NCBI RefSeq assembly: GCF_003086295.3
Contig: NC_092054.1
Location: forward strand, 58,195,546-58,259,545
Direction of reading: 5' to 3'
Length of the DNA stretch: 64,000 nucleotides
Origin: Arachis hypogaea
Taxonomy: Eukaryota > Streptophyta > Magnoliopsida > Fabales > Fabaceae
The stretch's first letter is position 1. The number at the start of each line of letters is the position of its first letter. The notes under the pieces were generated by a model. That model saw only the letters and a list, made by a program, of their open reading frames with translations. It had not been told where the DNA came from and did no database searches. Below are positions 47,304-57,369 of this stretch, one piece after another. Position numbers and translations under genes: made by a program.

Positions 47304-48703
47304 CTGAGGTAGTTTTCTTTTCATAACTTTTTCAATAAAAGTGTTGGATAACTGCTATGTATTGCAAGAAGCTAAGTTTGGTGTTGCACACCAAAAACAA
47401 TCGAAGGGAGAATGCAAGATGCCTAAGTTTGGTGTTCCACCAAAACTACATTCTAACTTCCTGCACATTGCTAGTTCCAAGCAATCAAACAGATTATTCA
47501 AACAACTTAACTGTTTTTGTTTAGTCTCATTTTCATAACCTTTAGCAAGGACACACAAGTTTGCCCAGAGTTAACCTGTTGAATCAGAAGAAGTAGCAGG
47601 AAATCAAGTCTGGGAGTTAACTACCAATTGAAGATACTATGCATCAAGACTCAAAAATGGGCACAGCAGAAAGAAGAACAAAAGAAATGCAAACCAATAG
47701 GTTGTATCTATACTTAACTTTTGCTGTTGAGAAATACTTTTGATTGATATCTTGTTAAAGTGTTCATTTAGTTCAAACAGATTCAAATTTCTTTTAAAAT
47801 AAGTAGGCTAGTTTATGTGTGTGCTTGTGTGTTTACTTTCACTTGACAAGAAGCATGTTTTGTCCCCTGCATCTTTAAGTTCAATAAAAGAAAAAGTTTG
47901 AATGTGAAGCAAGATAGTCTCTGTTAGATAGAAGTAGAATAAAAGTAAGTGGTGGTATGTGTGTGATTGTATAATAGCTCACTTTTAGTGAATAAAGAGC
48001 CAGGATATCTCCTTCTAAGTAAAGAGTGGCCTACTGTCTATGAATCTCAATTAAATAAAAAAAAATTCCTTGGTTAGAAAGAAAAAAAAAAAGAAGGAAA
48101 GACAAAAAAAAAAGATAGCCAAAAAGTGGCAGAACAAAAGGAAACAAAAAGAAACAAAGCTGGACACCAATAGCTTGAACTTTAAAATATATGCCTGTGA
48201 TGTCTTTGTACTAGGATCTGCTTGGATTAGTAAGCTCTTAGGAGTGCCTCAACACTCGGTGACTTGGGTTAACTAATCCGGGATCATCAGCTGAAAGTCC
48301 ACTATCAAGAGCAACCTAACTACAAGGCATTTAGTAACCCAAAGAGGTGCTGGGCATCAATGTTTTAAGAAGGAATGTGAGCCAAGTGTCTATGGTGAAT
48401 AATGTGTCAAGTATAAAGAAAAGAAAATGAACTTGCTACACATGACACTCAAATAAAGCTTATGAACAAAGTAATAGCCAAGGATAAAGGAATAATGAGA
48501 GGTCATAGCAGTATGTCACTTGAAGCTTGAAGGAGATTTTCTAGGCCTAGGAGTCAATAAGAAGTGAGTATTTGCATATCCATACAAAATCCCATGAACT
48601 ATCAATAATACTCTGCTAGCATGAACATCCTCTTCCATCTCATTCTTTCTTCTCAATAAATCTTTTCTTGCTTGGGGACAAGCAAGCTTTAAGTTTGGTG
48701 CTG
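47304..48703 (+). other. Non-coding 3' region of element D
   Basis: About 1.4 kb without ORF. It contains CTAAGTTTGGTGTT at 47373 and 47424, an A-rich stretch near 48058-48150, and a hairpin with polypurine tract at 48667-48703 (stem CTTGCTTG, loop GGGA, stem CAAGCAAG, then TTTAAGTTTGGTGCTG). No sign of an env-like gene. Confidence 0.8.
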
Positions 48704-50599
48704 TGATGACAAGTCATCTTAGCCTATTTTAACTAGTCTTTTTCTTTTGTTTTCATTAGAATTATGCACTTTCTTGAACCATAAGCAAGCTAATTGAGTA
48801 GATTTTCATGTTTCCCTTTGATTGAATCAACCATGTATAAATTCATGCCATTTCATGAGGTTTTATGCTAAAATTGTTGCATATTATGATAGAATGAATA
48901 TCTCATGATTATGAGCATAGCTTTGATGAGTTGGTTGATTGATTATAGGTGAAGAAAGCTTGGAGAAAGGTTGAAGTAAGAAGGAATAGCTAGGAGTAAA
49001 GAGAAGACAATGGAATAAGTGAAATTGAACCAGGAAGCAAAAAGCTGGACCTAAAGTTAGCATCAAACTTTTGCACAAACTTTTGGTTGAAAAGTTAGCC
49101 CCAACGTTAGCCCCCTAACTTGGAGGCTAACGTTGGAACTTGAAAATCATTCCCTGGGTACCAAAAGTTTGCGCCAACGTTAGCCCCTTAACTTTGAGGC
49201 TAACGTTGGCACATGAAATTTACCCCTGGGCACCAAAAGTTTGCGCCAACGTTAGCCCCCTAACTTTGAGGCTAACGTTGGCATGAAGAAATCCTCCCTG
49301 GGCATCAAAAGTTTGCGCCAACGTTAGCCCCCTAACTTTGAGGCTAACGTTGGCACATGAAAATCACAAGGAGGAGCAAAAGTTTGCGCCAATGTTAGCC
49401 CCCTAACTTGGTGGCTAACGTTGGCGCCACAAGCACACAAGGCAAGGCCAACGTTAGGGTCAAAGTTAGACCCCTAACGTTGGCACCAACGTTCATATCA
49501 GCAAATTTTGTGGGCTGCTATGAAAAGTTGGAGCAAAAGTTAGACCCTTAACTTTTGCTCCAACTTTTGGTCCAACTTTTGCAAAACTCCAACCCGGTTC
49601 AATTGGTTCACTTTGGTTCTTCTCCAAACTTCAAGAGCAATCAACCAAGGCCTCTTTCAACCCAATTCCACCAAGAGCAAAGGCCCAACTCAAGGCTTGA
49701 AGATCATTTGAAGAAAGTGTATAAATAGGATAGAATTTAAGTTTTCGGAGAGCTTTCCTTTTGGAATTTTCATAATAGTTTTCGGAGAGCTTTTGGATTG
49801 AGTGAACTTTAATTTCTTTGTCTTGGGGAAGGAGAATTCACTTCTCTTCCTCTCAGTTTTATTGCTTTCAATTTCAATTACAATTGTCTTGGATCTTGGG
49901 TTGGAGAATTGAAGAAATTCTGTTTCAATCTCATCCTTGGATCTCTCTGCTTTATTTACTGCAATTTAATTTCCATTTCTGTTACTTTCTTCTCATCTAC
50001 TTTCCTTACAATTTACAATTCCCTTGCAATTGTTCTTGTTGGATCTAGGAAGGCATTGAGATCTAGACTTGGTTTTCTAGTCTCTGGGTCCTGAGATCTG
50101 ATTTCCCATTTTAATTCTCTGTTTATTGTTTTATATGTTCATTTACTCTTCTGTTTCGGATCCGATTCAATCCCAATTCCCTTTTCCTCTTCTGTTTAAT
50201 GCAATTCAACTTTTCCTTGTTTAAATTTTGCAAATCCAATCCCCAATTCCCTTTACAATTCCAGCCGTTTACATTTCTTGCACTTTAAGATTCTGCTATT
50301 TACATTTCTTGCATTCTAAGTTTCTGCTATTTAATTTCTTGTTCTTTAAGATTCAGCACTTTAATTCCCTGTTCTCTTTACTTCCATGCAATTTAATTTC
50401 TGCACATCACAAAACACTCAACCAAATATTGATTCGCTTGACTAAATTAACCACTAAGCTAAAATTGCTCAATCCTTCAATCCCTGTGGGATCGACCTCA
50501 CTCCCGTGAGTTTTTATTACTTGATGCGACCCGGTGCACTTGCCGGTTAGATTTGGGTGTTTTGGGAGAGATTCGTTTCTCCACCAAAATATCTCATCA
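48704..50599 (+). repeat. 3' LTR of element D
   Basis: Colinear with 39639-41533; begins TGATGACAAGTCATCTTAGC, ends AAATATCTCATCA, followed by the TSD ACACT. Confidence 0.98.
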
Positions 50600-50639
50600 A
50601 CACTCTTTGTATTGCCCTCTGCTCGCAGCACCAGCACAG

Positions 50640-51110
50640 CCTGTGTGCATGCACCCATCCCTCATTTTGCTTTCGTGCACGTGCACGGACCTGTGCGCAT
50701 GCGCACACATGATCCTTTCCATAAAAAAAAATTTTTTAGCCTTCTGTGCGTGGGCACAGCCCTGTGCCCACGCACAGCGTGCGCACACATGATCCTTTCC
50801 ATAAAAAAAAATTTTTTTAGCCTTCTGTGCGTGGGCACAGCCCTGTGCCCACGCACACCTCAAAACATGCCCTCTGGTGGTGGCATTAGCATGTATGGTA
50901 CGAACGCACAACAATTTTGAGTTTTCTCATCGACGCGTACGCGTCCCTCACGCGTACGTGTCACCTTGCTTTTTCCCTCACCCACGTGTACACGTCGATC
51001 ACGCGTACGCATCGATCTCCTCCTTTCGCCACACCACGCGCACACATCCCTGATGCATACGCATGACTCCTTGTGCGTGCACACATCCCTTTGTGCATAC
51101 GCATGCCCCT
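50640..51110. repeat. CpG-rich repeat array in the interior of element B
   Basis: Units such as GTGCGTGGGCACAGCCCTGTG and ACGCGTACGCGTC. It includes an 80-bp tandem duplication starting GCGCACACATGATCC at 50701 and 50781, containing ATAAAAAAAATTTTTT. The left part of the array (39555-39638) was separated by D. Confidence 0.85.
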
Positions 51111-52084
51111 ATTTTCATCCCCCATCCTTCTTTTCTTCTCTTCTCTCTACTTCTTCTCTTCTTTTTTCTTCTCCTCTTTTCTTTCCCTCATCCAACTATC
51201 ATCCTTCACTATCATTCACCACCCACATGCTCACCGTTGGTTAGTTATTTACTTTGTTAGTTAGTTAGTTATTCGCTTAGTTAGTTAGTTTAATTTTCAA
51301 TTTTTGTGCTAAGTGTTGGATGATTGAGTTAATCTATTGATTTTGTTGAGAAATTGCTGCTGAATCATTGATATTGTATTGTTATTAATTGTTGGATGTT
51401 TCATTGAGGTCATACATTGTTACTTGGTATTGACTTTGAATGTGAATTTTGTGCACACCAAGTACTCATAACATTTCCTTTGAGAATGCTTGTTAGATTT
51501 CTAAATTGCATGTTCGATCACCATGTAATTTGATTTCATTATCTAAGTTAGGTAATATGTTCTTTCTTGATACATTTTTTTAGGTCATGCTTGTTATGAT
51601 TGATTTTTCTTTACGTCACCTATTTGATGCATCAATATTGAGAATTGTGAAATTGGATCATAAGCTTTCCTAATGACACTTTTTGAGCTTTCTTTAAGCT
51701 TTGTGGACTATACTTGTCATGTTTTCCATTTCATGTAAATTAGGTGTTGCTTCATCATCCAATTCACAAGTCCTTGATTCTCGCTTGAATACTTTCATGC
51801 TTCTTTCTTGCTTGTTTGTTTATATTGGCATACAAGTCTCTTTTAAAGTATTTCAAGTACACTAGGATAAGTGAAGTACATGTTATTTTGTATACTTGTG
51901 ACCTAGTTATCCATGCTAGTGTGTGTGTGTTCTAAATCGTGCACAACTTAGAATTCACACACTTGTTTTCTTCATGTCACAAGCCTATTCGCTCACCTCA
52001 ATCTAGTGCTTATCACCTCATTTCAACACTCCTTGCTTCCTTATTTTTGCATTCACTCATCTTACTATCTTATTGTCTATTTTC

Positions 52085-52260
52085 CATGGATGAGTCACCA
52101 TACGTAACAAGGAAGGCGGGAGGACAAGCATGCAGCAACCGATTGAGCCACTGGCTGAAGGTGGCGATCCGAAGTCACTTCGCCCCCTAGCTCACCTTTG
52201 AGTGCACGGAGGACCATGCAAACTTTTAAGTGTGGGGAGGTCATCGCTGATCGAAGTCAC
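52085..52260 (+). pseudogene. First ORF2-type remnant and TTAAGTGTGGGGA motif in element B
   Basis: A short frame MDESPYVTRKAGGQACSNRL opens at 52087 and is followed by GCACGGAGGACCATGCAAAC and TTAAGTGTGGGGAGGTC (52226), as in A at 32940-32977. A second ORF2 with its own tail follows at 52842, so B holds two such modules in tandem. Confidence 0.45.
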
Positions 52261-52841
52261 TTTAATTTTGAAACCTATTTGGTGCCATTTGCAGCAATAC
52301 ATACATTGCTTTTTGAGTGAATTGATTAAATGCTTATTCATGTGTTCTTAACATCAATGACTATATACATAGCAACTTGTTCCTTCATGTTTTTGAGCAA
52401 TGCAATCTGTTTCTCAACCAAGTATTGCTTTGGATAGGAAGTTATGCATATGTGATCATTTCTTATCTTTTCAACATGAATAAGTGCATAATTTTACTGT
52501 TGCTTTGACTATTGCCTTTTGTGCCAAGTTTTGCAAACTCTTCCAATTTCTGAGGCACAATTGCAACAATCAATCTCTTTCAACTCAATTCACTTGCATT
52601 GTACACCTAAATCATATATATGCTTCAATTGTTGTTCATTCTCTTTTATGTTTCTTAGATCACTTGATTTTGGGAGAATACACTTCTTTTTGGGCAATTG
52701 ACTATTTTATACATGTTTTCCCTTAATTAAGTGTCAGTTTATCTTAGTGGCTCTTAGTTGAATTATTTGATTATATCCTTCTTCTTTCTGTGATTTTTAT
52801 CTCTCTCTCCTAAGTTGTACTCTGTTTTTGTCTTTTTTAGG

Positions 52842-53754
52842 ATGACCCACAAAGGAAAGGAGAAATCCAATCCTTTGACTCGTCCTCCTCTTGTGCCTCT
52901 GAGTAACCAACCGGACACATTCATTAATGCTGAAGCCCAAGAACAATATAAGAAACTGGAAAAGCAAGCCTTTCACTATGAGAGAAAGCTAAACTTGCCC
53001 GAGTAATATGCGGATCAGATTCTTAACAAATTAAACTTTTACCATTGAAAATTAGTAGAATTCAACCCGGTGGAAGTGAGTGACCACCAAGTCAAGGAAT
53101 TCTACGCAAATTACCTAAAGAGGGATGCCCCAATTGTTTTTCTAAGAGGTGTCACACTGGACACCTCTGATACTGCTTTAGAGGCCCTCTTGGATATTCT
53201 GCATATTCCTCTGGCTCGTGACGCTTACACTCAAATAATGAAGGACGTGACAACGGGCAAGCTTTCTTTGGATGTGGTTCTGGAAAAGATTGGCCTGCCT
53301 GAGGCCATATGGGAGTATAGCAATGGGGACAATGCACCTCTGTTGAGCATTGCGTGCACTGACCTCAATCCTGAGGCAAGGATCTGATAGCAGATCATTG
53401 CCAACTACATTCTACCGAGCACGCATGCCACGCACATTAGAGTCCATGTGGCGGTTTTGCTGTGGGCTATTTTGGAGGGGAAGAGGATCTCTGTTCTTCC
53501 CCTTATCAGAGAGTCGATGTGGAAGGTGAACCAACAGCATAAATACAACATTCCCTTCCATTATTGATCATCAAATTAGTCGCTTTATCTGAAGTGGAGA
53601 TACGCCCAACAGACCGGACGTCTGTCTACATCAGTAAACAGCCATTTCTATCATACGGCGACTATGACGGACCACCACAGAAGAAGAGAAAGATGACTGA
53701 GCCATCATCAGCAGTAGAGCCCTCAGCACCTCCTGCAAAGAACACCAGAGCTTG
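52842..53754 (+). pseudogene. Decayed ORF2 (putative plant transposon protein, Transposase_32-like) of element B
   Basis: ATG 52842 (MTHKGKEKSNPL) follows a polypyrimidine tract and TTTTTTAGG. The frame has stops near 53004, 53046 and 53387, but reads through as VEFNPVEVSDHQVKEFYANYL, VFLRGVTLDTSD, IPLARDAYTQIMKD and LPSTHATHIRVHVAVLLWAI, the usual block order of the domain (EFYAN, RG, then the helical region with P..H). Frameshifts near 53560 precede a Glu/Ala/Pro-rich tail to about 54050. It is homologous at domain level to the intact ORF2 of C. Confidence 0.7.
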
Positions 53755-54059
53755 AGACAGAGGAGCCTACATCTGAGGAGTCAGCAGCTGAAGCTGGCCA
53801 GGCATTTGAGGCCCCTGAGCAGAGATCGGCGGAGCCCACGGTTGAGGAGGCTATAGTTCAGCGAGCTGAGCAGCCTAGAGTTAAGGAGCTGGCAGGTGGA
53901 GCCGAGCCAACAATAGAGATGGCAGTATAGCTAGCTGACCAGGCAGTTGAGGAGCTGGTAGTTGAGACCACCCCAGTGACATCCCGAGCCATCATCGTTT
54001 ATCACAGTCACCACCACCCACCACCATCTGACGATGGAGCTTCTCTCAGTTGATCCCCC

Positions 54060-54253
54060 CGTTGATTATTTTGAGCACTAAGGACGATGCATGATTTAAG
54101 TGTGGCGGAGGATCTACGATATTTTGGGTGTAAACATTCTCTCCCGAACACTCTTATTTAGTTTATTTTGAGTCTTTGTTATGCATTTTGTAGATATTTA
54201 CAGCACTTTACTTTTTGCTACTGTTTAGTATTGTTGGTAGACATATATATATG

Positions 54254-54309
<56 letters not shown>

Positions 54310-55806
54310 ATTGTGATTGGATGATTTGAATAGCATATGCCTAGTTTATTTTGATCCTAATTGTTCATGTTACTTTTTGCTTGTTGAAAATTAGGGAAGA
54401 ACTAGGAAATTTTGAAAAAATTTTCCATCCACCACTACATACATACATATAGGAAATAAGTTTTGGTGAAAAACAACAAAATTTTCAAGAATCTTGTTCA
54501 AGGGCATTCTATTGAATTGATTTGGAAAAATTGTTTTTCAAACTTGCTTGAATGATTTCTTTATGGAACATAGAAGAGTAAAGAACAAACTACCTTGTGA
54601 GTTTTTGAGCTTTAATGAGTGGTTACACATTTTAACCACTAATTTTGTTCATTGTACGATATATCTTTTCTATGATTGTAATCTTGGTTTTGCTTGATTC
54701 TTTATTTCTAATGATTGATGTTTTGAATTGCATTGAGTATGATTGAGGCCATCCTTGATAAAAGCTTACTTTACCCATATTGCCTACCCTTTGCATCTAC
54801 CATTGTTAACCCCTTTGAGCTTTATTTACCCCATTGTTCTTGATATTAGCACATCACAACCTTAAGTGGAAAACCATAATTTACCTTAGATTGCATCCTT
54901 GATTAGCTTAGGTTGAAGAAGTGTGTTTCGTTTAAGTGTGGAAGAATTTTGGGAAACATTGGTAGTGAATGAAAATGCTTAATTTGGGTATTTCATTAAA
55001 AATTTTGGAAAATGGGAACAATCATGTATGAACTACTAAAACCATATACATTTCCATTCCAATATATATATATATATATCATCATGAAAAAGGGGATGAA
55101 AGTGACCCCTCAGTGAAGGAAAATGAATAAGAAATACATATGTGATATGAATGACAAATCATACATGAGTGTTTATGAAAAAGAGATGATGGAAGGTTAG
55201 GTGTGCATTTTATTTTGATTTGGTTGATATAGGTTGAGTTGGATACTTAAACTAATCAAGGATTCAGTCATTTTAGTCCACTTAACCATATCTATCCCAC
55301 CTTGACCCTAACCCTATTACAACCACGTGAAGTCCTCATGATAATTGCATTCATGCATCATTTGTTGTTGATTGTTAGATGAGAAGCAAATCCTTGAAAA
55401 CATGATTAGAGGATATTTGAGTGAATTGACCCTAGACACCGAGTGATTAGAGTGTATACAAACACCTAGTGAGGGTTCAATTACTCAACTCTATGTTTCC
55501 ATGTCTCTTATCATGTATTCTTGCAAGTTGCTTCATTTTGATGTCTTGAATCAATTCTTTAGATTTTGTTGCATTGGATTATTTCCTTGCTTGGCCCTAA
55601 TTATCTATAGTTGCTTGGGAATTTGATTGTTTATTTTCACCAACTTCATAGGAAACTATAGATAGGTAGATATATATAGATAGTATATTATATACATACC
55701 TACAAGCATATAGGTAGTTGCATTTAATAAGTTGATTATCCCTTTTTGATCATTCTCCCTGTTGGTTTAGCATGAGGACATGCTATTGTTTAAGCATAGG
55801 GAAAAT
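54060..55806 (+). other. Conserved non-coding 3' module of element B
   Basis: Same ordered blocks as A and E: TTAAGTGTGGCGGA (54096), hairpin with stem AGTGGTTA, loop CACATTT and stem TAACCACT (54618-54640), TTAAGTGTGGAAGA (54932), GAGTGATTAGAGTG (near 55441), hairpin TAGCATG-AGGA-CATGCTA (55768-55785) and polypurine tract TTAAGCATAGGGA (55790) before the LTR. Confidence 0.75.
54244..54307. repeat. (AT)n microsatellite
   Basis: TATATATATGTATATACATA followed by about 45 bp of pure AT. Confidence 0.97.
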
Positions 55807-57364
55807 TGATGAGTCCATATTTGATGGTATATTTTGACTCAATTTGGATGGATTCTAGCACATGAACTCACACTTAAGCACCAAAATAGCATACTTTTAT
55901 GTTTTGTCCCCAATTTGATCCTAAATGTGAAAACATGCAATTTTGTACTTGAAATGAGTAATTTAATTCCACTTTTATTCCATTTGATACCATGATAGGT
56001 TTGTTGAGTGATTTCAAGCCTTTGAGGCAAGAATGGATGGCCAAAAGTGGAAGAAAGCATGTGCAAGGGAGAAAACATGAAGAAAAAAGGAAAAGCACAC
56101 ACAGCAAAGTGTGCGTGCGCACGAGCACCTGTGCGTACGCATAGGTCGATATTCAGCCAAATGCAGCCACCTGTGCGTGTGCGTCTGTACAGGTCCCTGC
56201 ACGTGATTTCATTAATGAAACATTTGCTGCGCGAATTTTGAAGGCTTTTGGTCCATTTTGGAAGGCTTGAATGCTGAATGGAAGTGCTATATGAAAGGAA
56301 TTCAACACATATGCAAGAAGAGAGCTCACTTACATAGTTTTAGAGAGTAATTAGGAGTAGGAGTAGGAGTAGTGTAGCATTGCTCTCTTAGGGTTCCATT
56401 TCAATTTTCATTGTAGCATTTTATAGCAAGCTTTGATTTTGGATTTTGCTTCTTTAATTGTAAGTACTCTCAATTTCATCTTTAATTATAACACTTTTAC
56501 TTCCATTTCTTTTAGTTCAAGTTACTTGTTCATACTTGCAATTTTGTGTTTCTTGAAGTTTTGATCAATGAATTTTATGTTTCTTTCTTCCTTTATGTTT
56601 GATTGCTTGTCTATATATGGTTTTGTTGATAGTTAGTTATAGTTTTCTAATTTTTCTTGCAAATTCCCATGTTTTACTTTTATGCACACAAGGTGTTTGT
56701 GAAAATTCCAACCTTAGAATATGAGTAGATCTTCCCATCTTGGCTTGTGGTTTGAGTTCCTAGGATACTAAAGTCATAATGTCCGACATTAGTAGTAATT
56801 CTTGGGGAGTTAGTTGACTCTTGTTTCCATTAAAGCTAGCCTTTTACCAACTAGTTTGGTAAGTTAGTTAGGACTTATGGATTAAGGTCAATTATGCTTG
56901 CTTGACTTACTCTTCACTGGTTGGGGTTGACTAAGTAAGATTAACTCATGATAATTACCATAGTTGTGGTTATGGCGATGATAGGATTCTTTGGATCCTC
57001 ATTCCCAAGTCAAGGCTCTTTTATGCATTTATAGCATTTTCACTAGTCTTGACCTCATTTACCTTTTACTTGCATTAATTCACTATTTTGCTCATTTCTT
57101 AGTTCTTTTATTTCTTAAGTTCTTTTAATCTTTCATTCTTTCTTCAAACCCCCTTTTTGCCCCCACAACCAAAAGAGTAACATTTCATTTGCATTTCCAG
57201 GGAGAACGACCCGAGGCTGGAGTACTCTTGATCTCAGTTTATATGTTTTGTATTGAATTTATTATTTGATCTTGAGAATTCGTTGTTGGTTTGGACTATT
57301 CTTCCAACAAATTGATTCTTGTTTTTGATTGATTCTGAACCATACGAAAAAATCCTCTTTGTCA
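55807..57364 (+). repeat. 3' LTR of element B
   Basis: Begins TGATGAGTCCATATTTGATG, ends AATCCTCTTTGTCA, followed by the TSD CTGCC. It shares landmarks with the 5' LTR (TGTGAAAACATGC, GTTGGTTTGGACTA) but differs over most of its length. Confidence 0.85.
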
Positions 57365-57369
57365 CTGCC

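Larger units (their letters stand above)
39639..50599 (+). mobile_element. Element D: young, nearly intact Ty3/gypsy (Athila-like) LTR retrotransposon
   Basis: 10961 bp; LTRs of 1895 and 1896 bp and a perfect TSD ACACT (39634-39638 and 50600-50604). By eye the LTRs differ at about ten positions, all transitions, plus a 1-bp indel. It encodes gag, protease, RT, RNaseH and integrase in one frame interrupted by one stop. The tRNA-Asp primer site, DLGAS protease and lack of a chromodomain fit the Athila/Tat side of Ty3/gypsy; there is no env-like ORF. It inserted in the CpG-rich array of B. Confidence 0.97.
37362..57364 (+). mobile_element. Element B: LTR retrotransposon hosting element D, with mismatched LTRs
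   Basis: Bounded by LTRs 37362-38866 and 55807-57364 and a perfect TSD CTGCC (37357-37361 and 57365-57369). On the minus strand the CACTA frame is continuous when B and one TSD copy are removed, which confirms a single target site. The two LTRs are homologous but far apart in sequence (about two thirds identical by eye), unlike the pairs of A, C and D. The interior has a primer site, a tiny gag remnant, a post-gag hairpin, CpG-rich arrays around D, two ORF2-type modules and the conserved 3' module. No protease, RT or integrase belongs to B. Confidence 0.85.

Noticed and set aside
47242..48703. Env-like gene downstream of pol in element D
   Set aside because: Only short ORFs are present and none has a signal peptide or membrane segment pattern; the region is non-coding.
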